The notes under the pieces were generated by a model. That model saw only the letters and a list, made by a program, of their open reading frames with translations. It was not told the origin of the DNA and searched no databases. A stretch of 50,192 bases of DNA from Bacteroidota bacterium (GTDB taxonomy: Bacteria; Bacteroidota; Bacteroidia; Chitinophagales; Chitinophagaceae), in the NCBI GenBank assembly GCA_013287475.1, contig JABDDT010000015.1:1-50192 (forward strand), given 5' to 3'. Shown in pieces: positions 16,152 to 24,751 of this stretch. Both the position numbers and the translations under genes were made by a program. The first letter of the stretch is position 1. Every line of letters starts with the position of its first letter.

Positions 16152-17399
16152 ATGGATACGGTTCTGTCAGAACATGTAATTGCAAGAAGGAAACGAAAAA
16201 TTTATATATCGATTCTTACAACGATACTTGTTTTATTAACAGCTATCTGGCTGGTACGTTTCTCTTTCAAATCCACAATAAATAAATCAGCTATCACGAC
16301 TGCAGTTGTGGAGAAGGGAAATATTGAAAATACCATCAATGCTTCCGGAGAGGTGTTGCCGGAATTTGAAGAAACAATTACCAGCCCAATTACCGCATCT
16401 ATTCAAAAAGTGATTAAAGATGCAGGCAGTAAAGTGGAAGCCGGCGAATCCATTCTTACCCTTGATAAAACATCTTCTCAAACAGAATATAAAAAATTGA
16501 ATTTTCAATTAGAATCAAAACGCAATGACATCAAAAAATTGAAACTGCAACTGGATAAAAGTTTTTATGATATCAAATCAAACGACGACATCAAGCAACT
16601 GAAAATAAACAGTCTCACCGCTGATGTTGAAAATGCAAAACGACTTTTAAATGCCGGAGGTGGAACGAGAGAAAGTGTTGATCAGGCAGAATTAAACTTA
16701 AAAGTCGCAAAATTAGAAAAGCAGCAATTAGAAAATGAAATAAAAAGTAAGCAGCAAACCATGGAAGTGGAAATGAAGGAAGCTGAAATTGCCGCAGACA
16801 TTCAGGAAAATGACCAGAGAGAGCTGGAACGTAAACTACAACTGGCAAATATTGTTGCCGGCCGTTCCGGAGTAGTAACCTGGGTTAATAAAAATATTGG
16901 CTCCACAATAAGGGAAGGTGAATCTCTTGTGCGCATTGCAGACTTAGGAAGTTTTAAAGTAAAAGGAAGTCTGTCCGACAATTATATTGACCAGCTGTAT
17001 AATGGAATGACGGCTATCATTCGAATTAATGAAACGAAAATGCGGGGGAAGGTCGCGAATATTTATCCTTCTGTGCAAAATGGGATTGTATCATTCGAAA
17101 TATCATTGGATGAACTGAATAACAAATTGTTTCGCCCGAATATGAAAGTGGATGTATTTCTTGTTACCTCAACACATAATAATGTATTGCGTGTTTCTAA
17201 CGGCGCCGCTTTCAAAGGTTCTTCCATGCAGGATATTTTTGTTCTTCATAGCGGAAAAGCAGAGCGAAGAACCGTTCACATCGGTATGTCCAATTTCGAT
17301 TTTGTGGAGATAAAAGACAATTTGAATCCGGGAGACGTGATTATTACATCAGACATGAGCGAATTTAAAAACGCAAAGGAAATTACTATAACGAATTAG
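16152..17399 (+). CDS. Efflux periplasmic adaptor subunit (HlyD/MacA-type membrane fusion protein)
   Basis: 415 residues from ATG 16152; an upstream in-frame TTG at 16134 is less likely because it would sit close to the predicted transcript start. One N-terminal membrane segment (about 21-38) is followed by VVEKGNIENTINASGEV, the barrel-lipoyl start of membrane fusion proteins. A long charged coiled-coil hairpin follows (about 110-240), then IVAGRSGVVTWVNKNIGSTI, the second lipoyl half. The beta-barrel and membrane-proximal domains end the chain (GDVIITSDMSEF). It bridges an inner-membrane transporter to a TolC channel. It is first in the operon with tolC-like, ABC ATPase and two permease genes, so it forms a MacAB-like tripartite system whose substrate is unknown. 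Confidence 0.9.
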   Translation: MDTVLSEHVIARRKRKIYISILTTILVLLTAIWLVRFSFKSTINKSAITTAVVEKGNIENTINASGEVLPEFEETITSPITASIQKVIKDAGSKVEAGESILTLDKTSSQTEYKKLNFQLESKRNDIKKLKLQLDKSFYDIKSNDDIKQLKINSLTADVENAKRLLNAGGGTRESVDQAELNLKVAKLEKQQLENEIKSKQQTMEVEMKEAEIAADIQENDQRELERKLQLANIVAGRSGVVTWVNKNIGSTIREGESLVRIADLGSFKVKGSLSDNYIDQLYNGMTAIIRINETKMRGKVANIYPSVQNGIVSFEISLDELNNKLFRPNMKVDVFLVTSTHNNVLRVSNGAAFKGSSMQDIFVLHSGKAERRTVHIGMSNFDFVEIKDNLNPGDVIITSDMSEFKNAKEITITN

Positions 17400-17420
17400 C
17401 ATTTTGAAATCAGCGTTGCA

Positions 17421-18875
17421 ATGAAACCATTATTCACTTTTATTATTCTTTTATTGAGCTGCAAAATATCAGCACAAAATAACGATACGATTTTGTTAAC
17501 CCTTCAGGAGGTTGTTCTGATGGCTAAAGAAAAATCAATAGCCTCAAAACAGGCCATCACAACCAAGGAAACAAAATACTGGCTATGGAGAACATATCGT
17601 TCCAACTATCAACCCCAGCTTTCCTTAAATGGTAATTTACCGGCTTATACAAAAACTTTTAACCAGGTGGTGCAACCCAATGGTACCATCCTTTTTCAAC
17701 CTGTCCATTTCGACAATTCAGCGCTTAACCTTTCTTTTAGTCAAAGCATTGCTGCAACAGGAGGAACTATTTACGGCACTACCCAGCTGCAACGCTATAC
17801 GGATTTTGACCAGAAAAATACATTGTATAATGCTTTACCCTATGGTATAGGATATACACAACCGCTGTGGCAATACAATTCTTTGAAATGGGATAATAAA
17901 ATTGAACCATTAAAATTCAATGAAAGCAAGCAGGCTTATATCGAATCTATGGAACAGGTTTCGATAAATGCTACGGGGTATTTCTTTGATTTATTGATCG
18001 CACAGGTCAATCTTCAGATAGCAGAGACCAACCTGACCAATACTTTAAATATTCAACGTATTGCGAATGAAAAATTAGAGCTCGGCAAAATATCGAAAAA
18101 CGAAATCCTGCAATTGCAACTTGAACAACTGAAGGCGAGAAAAGCGGCAGGTATGGCAAAACGTGATATGGAAATTGCAACATTGAACCTGCGCTCATAT
18201 ACCGGGTTGTCAAGTTTAGATAAAATTTCGCTCGAATTGCCTGCTGCCACGATCAACATGAATGTTGAAACAGATAAGGTATTATCTGAAGCTTATGCAA
18301 ACCGGTCTGATGCTATCGCCTTTGTTCGACTTGCCGCAGAAGCCAAAAGAGATGTGGCAAAAGCCAGGGGAGATAATGGACTGAACGCAACTTTAACTGC
18401 AAATCTCGGGTATTCCAAAAGCGCCCCTTCCATCGAATATGTTTATCAGAACCCCGAGAATCAGCAATTGCTGCAAATGAGTTTTAATATCCCAATACTT
18501 GACTGGGGCAGGGCAAAGGCAAGAATAAGAACAGCCCAGGCAAATCAGCAGCTTACTGAATATACTATTGAACAGAATAAGCAAATATTTGTCCAGCAAA
18601 TTGTAACCCAGGTTACTTTATTTGAAATGATGAAAAATCAGTTAGTGCTTACTGCGGAAGCCGACAGCATAGCCAGTGAGAAATACCAGATTGCAAGAGA
18701 CAGATATATTCTCGGCAACTTAAGCATTACAGATCTGAGTATTGCTTTCCAGGAGAAAGATCAGGGAAAAAGAGATTACATATCTGCGCTCCGCGATTTT
18801 TGGGGAGCTTATTATCAACTCCGTTATTTGTCATTATATGATTTTGAAAAAAATGAAAAAATTACATACAAGTAA
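17421..18875 (+). CDS. TolC family outer-membrane efflux protein
   Basis: 484 residues with signal peptide MKPLFTFIILLLSCKISAQ. The two-fold repeated coiled-coil architecture of outer membrane efflux proteins can be followed: LNLSFSQSIAATGGTIYGTT (beta-barrel strands), long helices such as NTLNIQRIANEKLELGKISK and QLQLEQLKARKAA, and the second-repeat counterpart EKYQIARDRYILGNLSITDL. It should form a trimeric exit duct across the outer membrane. The gene begins 21 bases after the adaptor gene and 33 bases before the ABC ATPase gene, in one operon. Confidence 0.9.
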   Translation: MKPLFTFIILLLSCKISAQNNDTILLTLQEVVLMAKEKSIASKQAITTKETKYWLWRTYRSNYQPQLSLNGNLPAYTKTFNQVVQPNGTILFQPVHFDNSALNLSFSQSIAATGGTIYGTTQLQRYTDFDQKNTLYNALPYGIGYTQPLWQYNSLKWDNKIEPLKFNESKQAYIESMEQVSINATGYFFDLLIAQVNLQIAETNLTNTLNIQRIANEKLELGKISKNEILQLQLEQLKARKAAGMAKRDMEIATLNLRSYTGLSSLDKISLELPAATINMNVETDKVLSEAYANRSDAIAFVRLAAEAKRDVAKARGDNGLNATLTANLGYSKSAPSIEYVYQNPENQQLLQMSFNIPILDWGRAKARIRTAQANQQLTEYTIEQNKQIFVQQIVTQVTLFEMMKNQLVLTAEADSIASEKYQIARDRYILGNLSITDLSIAFQEKDQGKRDYISALRDFWGAYYQLRYLSLYDFEKNEKITYK

Positions 18876-18908
18876 ATCGCCATTCTTTACACCTAAAAAA
18901 TTAAATCC

Positions 18909-19574
18909 ATGATAAGTTTACAAAACATTCAGAAAGTTTACCGGACAAGTACGATTGAAACACTTGCGCTCAACAGCATCAACCTGAACATTAAGAAAGG
19001 AGAATTTCTTTCTGTCATGGGCCCTTCGGGTTGTGGCAAAAGTACTTTGCTTAATATCATGGGATTGCTGGATGCACCTTCTAAAGGGGATATCAATATT
19101 GATGACCAGAAACTGAATAATCTTTCTGATAAACAACTGGCGCAATTCAGGAATAAAAAACTAGGCTTTATTTTCCAAAGTTATCATCTCATTAATGACC
19201 TGAAAGTCCTGGATAATGTGATGCTACCATTGCTTTACAGGAACAGTTCAGAAAAAGAAAGAAAACAATCTGCATCAGAGGCGTTGGGGAAGGTCGGATT
19301 AAGCAATCGCGTAAAACACTTCCCCACACAGCTTTCCGGCGGACAAAAACAACGTGTTGCCATAGCACGCGCTATCGTCGGCAAACCCGAAATAATCCTG
19401 GCAGATGAGCCAACGGGAAATCTGGATAGCGCCATGGGAAATGAGGTAATGGATATTTTATTACACCTGAATAAATCAGAAGGCACAACCATCGTGATGG
19501 TTACACACGATGAGCATATGGCGAAAAAGACACATCGTTTGATGAGATTGTTTGATGGATCGCAGGTTCAATAG
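18909..19574 (+). CDS. ABC transporter ATP-binding protein (MacB/LolD-type)
   Basis: 221 residues, a complete nucleotide-binding domain. Walker A is GPSGCGKST at 38-46, the signature is LSGGQKQR, Walker B is IILADEPTGNLDS, and the switch His follows in VMVTHDE. The insert around KLGFIFQSYHLINDLKVLDNV and the DEPTGNLD wording are typical of the LolD/MacB (3.A.1.122/125) group, which powers mechanotransmission permeases of the FtsX type. Two such permeases follow directly. It should energise the tripartite complex from the cytoplasm. Confidence 0.93.
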   Translation: MISLQNIQKVYRTSTIETLALNSINLNIKKGEFLSVMGPSGCGKSTLLNIMGLLDAPSKGDINIDDQKLNNLSDKQLAQFRNKKLGFIFQSYHLINDLKVLDNVMLPLLYRNSSEKERKQSASEALGKVGLSNRVKHFPTQLSGGQKQRVAIARAIVGKPEIILADEPTGNLDSAMGNEVMDILLHLNKSEGTTIVMVTHDEHMAKKTHRLMRLFDGSQVQ

Positions 19575-19618
19575 ACAGATATACTTTTTTATTTTATTGT
19601 CAGGAACAAATATAGTTT

Positions 19619-20857
19619 ATGCTTAAAAATTATCTCAAAATCGCTATAGTCGTTTTAAGACGCAGGAAATTTTTCACCTTTATCAGCTTGTTTGGCATCA
19701 GCTTCACTTTGACAATACTGATAGTGCTAACAGCATTTATTGATAAAGTCGTGGGCGATAATTATCCCGACAGGAAACGCGACAGGTCATTATATGTTAA
19801 CAGATTGCAGGAAATCGGAACAAGAAGCGGAGGCATAAATTCGAGTTCAGGAGGTATGTCATTTTATTTTCTAAACCACTATGCGGGTAGTTTAAAAACG
19901 CCTGCGAAATTGGCTATCTCTTCAAATTTTAACAGCACCAACACATATGTTAATAATAAAAAAATAGTAATCAATTATAAATATACCAATGCTGACTTTT
20001 GGGATGTGCTTGATTTTGATTTTTTGGAAGGTAAATCATTTACCAAACAACAAATAGATAACGGGGAACGCGTTGCCGTAATTTCCGCGGAAATCAAAAA
20101 AGAATATTTTGGAGACGAGGCATCAGTAGTTGGAAAATATATTGAAGCTGATAATGTGCAATATAGAGTGAGTGGAGTTGTAAAAAATGTTCCGATAACC
20201 TTGTATATGATTTACAGCGATATTTATTTGCCTTACACCGTTTCAAAAACAGATTATAACAACAGTGGATATCGCGGCAATTATACTGGTATACTGCTGG
20301 CTGGTTCAAAAGCAGACATTTCAAAAATCCATCAGGAATATGAACAGATGGTAAGCAGACTGCCAATGGAGAGTAAGGATTTTGATAAAATATTCAGCCA
20401 TGCAGAAACATTTATCAAAAATTATGTAAGTACAGGGGATGAAGAAAAGTCAGGTGTTGCATATGCGATTACGGCGATTGGCATCTTTGCTTTATTGGTG
20501 ATGTTGCTTCCCACTTTGAATCTCGTCAATATAAATGTTACGCGTATTATGGAACGCTCATCCGAAATCGGTGTGCGCAAGGCATTTGGGGCATCTTCCA
20601 AAACTCTGATTTACCAATTTATTGTCGAGAATCTCATCCTCACTTTTTTAGGAGGATTAATCGGGGTTGTATTATCAAGTGTCATACTTCAGATCATCAA
20701 TAGTGCAAATCTCATCGCCAATCTTGAATTGTCACTGAACTTTACAGTGTTATTTATTGGTTTATTAATCTGTCTGGTGTTTGGCCTGTTTTCGGGAGTT
20801 TATCCCGCATGGCGCATGTCAAAATTGAATGTGGTAAACGCCTTGAAAATGCAATAA
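19619..20857 (+). CDS. ABC transporter permease, FtsX/MacB-type (first)
   Basis: 412 residues. One membrane helix near the N-terminus (about 17-40) is followed by a large periplasmic MacB core domain (about 50-280), then three helices (about 285-310, 335-360, 380-400) of the FtsX fold. RIMERSSEIGVRKAFGASSKTLIYQFIVE is the conserved coupling region between helices 2 and 3 of this family. It pairs with the next permease (27-base gap) to form a heterodimer driven by the ATPase encoded upstream. The ending, YPAWRMSKLNVVNALKMQ, is the standard FtsX C-terminus. Confidence 0.9.
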   Translation: MLKNYLKIAIVVLRRRKFFTFISLFGISFTLTILIVLTAFIDKVVGDNYPDRKRDRSLYVNRLQEIGTRSGGINSSSGGMSFYFLNHYAGSLKTPAKLAISSNFNSTNTYVNNKKIVINYKYTNADFWDVLDFDFLEGKSFTKQQIDNGERVAVISAEIKKEYFGDEASVVGKYIEADNVQYRVSGVVKNVPITLYMIYSDIYLPYTVSKTDYNNSGYRGNYTGILLAGSKADISKIHQEYEQMVSRLPMESKDFDKIFSHAETFIKNYVSTGDEEKSGVAYAITAIGIFALLVMLLPTLNLVNINVTRIMERSSEIGVRKAFGASSKTLIYQFIVENLILTFLGGLIGVVLSSVILQIINSANLIANLELSLNFTVLFIGLLICLVFGLFSGVYPAWRMSKLNVVNALKMQ

Positions 20858-20884
20858 TATTCAATAACTTTTTAATCAAAAATT

Positions 20885-22069
20885 ATGTTCAGGCATTTAT
20901 TTAAGTTGATCTGGAATAAAAAGAAGCAGAACTTTTTATTGATATCAGAAATGTTCGTGTCATTTCTTGTCATTTTTGCCGTGTTTACATTACTCGTATA
21001 TTATTATCAGAATTATAGGACACCCATGGGAATTGATTATGAAAATGTATGGGTTGTTAACTACACTAATTCATATAAAACGGAAAATACTGATTCGCTT
21101 GCACAGTTTTACGAAACGCTTCGGCAAACCGTAAAATCCTTGCCGCAAGTAGAAGAAATAAGTTTTAGCAGTGAAAATTTTCCTTTTTCCATGTCAACTG
21201 ATGGTGATGGATTAGTTTACAATAAGTCACGTGAACAGGTTGACGTATTTAACGTCGAGGATAGTTATAAAGATGTTTTAAAGATTAAGGTCCTTGACGG
21301 TCGTTGGTTCGCTAGCCAGGATGCCGTTGCAAAAGAAAGACCTGTTATTATAAATGAAACGTTGAAGAAAAAATTATTTGGCAATGAGAATCCAGTTGGT
21401 AAATTGGTTAGGTTTGATTATGACGAAAAAACAAAAGTAAAAGTCATTGGTGTAGTAGAAGATGCTAAGGTAAAGGGGGATTATGTCAAAGTAGATCCGG
21501 GTTCTTTTGTGAGACTTGATACAGGTTCATTTCATCAGCTGGGTAATATTTTGATTAGAATTTCGCCAGATGCAGATGCATCCTTTGAAGGACACTTATA
21601 TAAAACCATATCTAATTATATGAAAAATTCAAATATTGAAATTGAGCATTTAGTAAATAAAAGAAAAGATATTAATTATTTCAGCCTCGTGCCGATGATA
21701 GTGCTTTCGATTGTAGCGGGATTTCTGGTTGTAAACGTTGCGTTTGGTTTATTTGGCGTGTTGTGGTACAACATTAACAAACGAAGAGGGGAGATCGGTT
21801 TGCGAAGGGCGATTGGTGCCTCAGGGAAATCCGTTTCAGTACAATTGGTCAGTGAATCGATGATACTTGCGACCTTGTCACTCATCATAGGATCGTTTTT
21901 CGCAGTGCAATTTCCGTTGCTCAATGTGTTTGATCTGCCCGCCGGAGTTTATATAACAGCCATCGTTTTATCTGTAATATTCATTTACTTATTAGTATTC
22001 ATCTGCTCGCTATATCCCGGTAAGCAGGCTGCCTCTATATACCCGGCGGTTGCCTTACACGAGGAATAG
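20885..22069 (+). CDS. ABC transporter permease, FtsX/MacB-type (second)
   Basis: 394 residues with the same topology as the preceding gene: helix at about 20-40, periplasmic domain with a MacB-like FGNENPVGKLVRFD element, and three C-terminal helices with the RRGEIGLRRAIGASGKSVSVQLVSES coupling helix. It is divergent enough from the first permease to indicate an obligate heterodimer rather than a recent duplication. Such two-permease FtsX sets are common in Bacteroidota. Its stop lies 38 bases before the response-regulator gene. Confidence 0.9.
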   Translation: MFRHLFKLIWNKKKQNFLLISEMFVSFLVIFAVFTLLVYYYQNYRTPMGIDYENVWVVNYTNSYKTENTDSLAQFYETLRQTVKSLPQVEEISFSSENFPFSMSTDGDGLVYNKSREQVDVFNVEDSYKDVLKIKVLDGRWFASQDAVAKERPVIINETLKKKLFGNENPVGKLVRFDYDEKTKVKVIGVVEDAKVKGDYVKVDPGSFVRLDTGSFHQLGNILIRISPDADASFEGHLYKTISNYMKNSNIEIEHLVNKRKDINYFSLVPMIVLSIVAGFLVVNVAFGLFGVLWYNINKRRGEIGLRRAIGASGKSVSVQLVSESMILATLSLIIGSFFAVQFPLLNVFDLPAGVYITAIVLSVIFIYLLVFICSLYPGKQAASIYPAVALHEE

Positions 22070-22107
22070 GGGGACTTCAAAATGCACTAAATTGCCTGCT
22101 GCAATAT

Positions 22108-23481
22108 ATGATACTGATTATTGATGACGACCATGCTGTAAGAACTTCGCTGCTTTTATTACTGCAGCAGGAGGGTTATGATACAAAAGATATTTCTTCA
22201 CCAAACGAAGCTATTGCATGGCTCAATCATAATACGCCTTCGCTTATTATTCTGGACCTGAATTTTTCTATTGAAACATCCGGCGACGAGGGTATTAAAT
22301 TATTGAAACAAATCCGGAAAATCCATCCCTTAGCACCTGTTATTCTCATTACTGGATGGGCAACTATTGAACTTGCCGTAAGAGGAATGAAAGCAGGCGC
22401 CAATGATTTCATTAATAAACCCTGGAACAATGACTATTTATTACAATCCATAAATACATTGTTGAATCTCCAGGAAAAAAAGACAGAAAAACTAAGCCGG
22501 AAAAAATTGGATGACCGGTATCAGCTGCAGCATATTATCGGTGAACATCCGGATATGCTTGAAATTTTAGAAACAATCGGCCGTATTGCATCAACAGATG
22601 CATCTGTACTTATCATGGGAGAAAGCGGCACTGGTAAAGAACTGGTTGCTGAGGCTATTCATCAAAATAGTTTGCGTAATAATAAGCCTTTTGTAAAAGT
22701 CAATCTGGGTGGCATTTCCACCTCTTTATTTGAAAGCGAAATGTTTGGACATGTACGGGGCGCATATACGGATGCAAAAACAGACCGCATCGGGCGTTTT
22801 GAAATGGCTAATAAGGGAAGTATTTTTTTGGATGAAATTGGCGACCTTGATCATAGCAATCAGGTAAAATTGTTACGGGTTCTGCAGGATAGAACTTACG
22901 AAGTGCTGGGGAGCAGCAGGGAAAAAACGGTGGATGTGAGAATAATATGCGCGACCAACAAAAATCTCACTGAAACAGTTGCTGAAGGCGCTTTTCGTGA
23001 AGATCTGCTATATAGGATTAACCTCATTACAATTAAGTTGCCCGCACTTAGGGAACGGTCGAGTGATATTCCCCTTCTTGTAAATTTCTTTGTTGACAAT
23101 CTCCGTGAAATATACAATCGCCCCAATTTATCCATTTCACAGAATGCTATGAAATGGTTGCAGCGATTGCCATTGCCTGGCAATATCCGTCAGTTAAAAA
23201 ACCTCGTTGAACGAACGATACTAATTACTAAGAAGGATTCTCTGGATGAAAATGATTTTCAATCTCAGTTAGAAACGACAGTTAAGAAGAAAGGGCATTT
23301 GCAATTGCCGGAAGTTGGTAACCTTACACTTGAAGAAATGGAAATCCAGATGATTCATAAGGCAATGGATTTCCATAAAAACCGGATCACCAAGGTGGCC
23401 AAATCCTTAGGTATTACACGTAGTGCATTATACCGGCGTTTGGAGAAATATAATATTCCCTATGATGAAGCTTCGGACTAA
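22108..23481 (+). CDS. Sigma-54-dependent NtrC-type response regulator
   Basis: 457 residues. The receiver domain spans 1-118, with acidic pocket residues near Asp6-Asp8 and phospho-acceptor Asp50. The AAA+ sigma-54 activation domain has Walker A GESGTGKE at 171-178, the sigma-54 contact loop as GAYTDA at 218-223 (consensus GAFTGA), and Walker B GSIFLDEIGDL at 237-247. A Fis-type HTH closes the chain (KVAKSLGITRSALYRRLEKY). It should open sigma-54 promoters after phosphorylation by the kinase encoded just downstream, whose start overlaps this gene's end by 20 bases. The sigma-54-like element before 16152 makes its own operon the likeliest target. Confidence 0.93.
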   Translation: MILIIDDDHAVRTSLLLLLQQEGYDTKDISSPNEAIAWLNHNTPSLIILDLNFSIETSGDEGIKLLKQIRKIHPLAPVILITGWATIELAVRGMKAGANDFINKPWNNDYLLQSINTLLNLQEKKTEKLSRKKLDDRYQLQHIIGEHPDMLEILETIGRIASTDASVLIMGESGTGKELVAEAIHQNSLRNNKPFVKVNLGGISTSLFESEMFGHVRGAYTDAKTDRIGRFEMANKGSIFLDEIGDLDHSNQVKLLRVLQDRTYEVLGSSREKTVDVRIICATNKNLTETVAEGAFREDLLYRINLITIKLPALRERSSDIPLLVNFFVDNLREIYNRPNLSISQNAMKWLQRLPLPGNIRQLKNLVERTILITKKDSLDENDFQSQLETTVKKKGHLQLPEVGNLTLEEMEIQMIHKAMDFHKNRITKVAKSLGITRSALYRRLEKYNIPYDEASD

Positions 23482-24751
23482 ATATATTTTGTTTGTTGCC
23501 ATTTTGCATATCGTTGCATTGTTATTATCCTATTTTATTTTCGATAAAAACAAGATCTTCTTCATTTTTTCTGAAGTATTCATCATTATATCATTAATCA
23601 TTTCGTGGCAACTATACAATGAACTGATTCATCCTATAGATTTATTAGTTCAGGGAGCTGATGCCATTAAGGACAGGGATTTCAATGTGAAATTCTTATC
23701 GACGGGGAAATATGAAATGGATGAATTGATTCAGGTATATAATCAAATGATGGACGAGTTAAGAAAGGAAAGGACAAAACAGGAGGAGCAGCATCTGTTT
23801 CTGGAAAAGCTGATTTATACATCGCCGACCGGTATTTTAATTTTGGACTTCAATGAAAATATTCATCAGGTTAATCCCAGGGCATTACAATTATTGGGTG
23901 TTGAAGAAAAAGATGTGCTTAAAAAGTCTGTGCACGAATTGTCTCATCCCATCATGCAACAGGTAAAACAATTGCAATCGGGCCATTCAAAAATGTTCAC
24001 GATGAATGGCGCTGTTTCGTATAAGTTACAGAAATCGCATTTTATTGACCGCGGTTTCCCGCGTCATTTTGTAATGATTGAAGAACTGACCGCAGAAATA
24101 CTTGAAGCAGAAAAAAAATCTTACGGGAAAGTGATCCGTATGATGGCACATGAAGTGAATAATACGATCGGCCCTGTTAATTCTATATTACAATTTACTT
24201 TACAGACGCGGCAACACAGTGATGAACTGAAGAATGCAATTCAAGTTGCCATAGAGCGCAACAACAACCTGAATTCTTTTATGCGAAATTTTGCTGACCT
24301 GGTGCGCATACCCATCCCTGTTAAAAGACCGGTTCATATCATCCCCTTATTGCAAAATGTGACCGACCTGATGCAATTGAAGGCCGGAGAAAAGGAAATA
24401 AATTTTCAATACGAAAATCAAAATGTAGCATTTGTTATCAATGCAGACATTCAGCAAATGGAGCAGGCATTAATTAATATTATCAAAAATGCTGTGGAAG
24501 CCATTGATGAGAAGGGAACGATCACTATCCTTACCCACGCTAATCCAAAACGTTTAATCATACGCGACAACGGCAAAGGGATTTCACCAGGGTTTGAAGA
24601 ACATCTGTTTTCTCCCTTCTATAGCACTAAAAAAGACGGACAGGGTGTAGGTTTAACCGTAATTAGAGAAATATTGTTCAACCATGGATTTGATTTTTCT
24701 CTTAAGACGATTGTTCCGGGTGTAACTGAATTCAGAATTAATTTTGAATAG
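23462..24751 (+). CDS. Sensor histidine kinase of the efflux operon
   Basis: 429 residues from ATG 23462, which lies inside the last codons of the response-regulator gene (translational coupling). A second ATG follows directly and a GTG frame start lies at 23423. Order: two membrane helices (about 7-26 and 32-50) with almost no periplasmic loop, HAMP-like linker (50-105), PAS-like domain (about 112-210), a HisKA-like helix with phospho-acceptor His230 in MMAHEVNNTIGPV, and HATPase_c with INIIKNAVEAID (N box), IRDNGKGI (G1) and GQGVGLTVI (G2). The short loop suggests sensing of a signal within the membrane or cytoplasm. Its 3' end overlaps the convergent GH3 gene by 14 bases. Confidence 0.92.
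   Translation: MMKLRTKYILFVAILHIVALLLSYFIFDKNKIFFIFSEVFIIISLIISWQLYNELIHPIDLLVQGADAIKDRDFNVKFLSTGKYEMDELIQVYNQMMDELRKERTKQEEQHLFLEKLIYTSPTGILILDFNENIHQVNPRALQLLGVEEKDVLKKSVHELSHPIMQQVKQLQSGHSKMFTMNGAVSYKLQKSHFIDRGFPRHFVMIEELTAEILEAEKKSYGKVIRMMAHEVNNTIGPVNSILQFTLQTRQHSDELKNAIQVAIERNNNLNSFMRNFADLVRIPIPVKRPVHIIPLLQNVTDLMQLKAGEKEINFQYENQNVAFVINADIQQMEQALINIIKNAVEAIDEKGTITILTHANPKRLIIRDNGKGISPGFEEHLFSPFYSTKKDGQGVGLTVIREILFNHGFDFSLKTIVPGVTEFRINFE

Noticed and set aside
23423-23461. GTG-started extension of the histidine kinase
   Set aside because: It lies inside the response-regulator coding sequence and adds residues unlike a kinase N-terminus; ATG 23462 directly precedes the first membrane helix.
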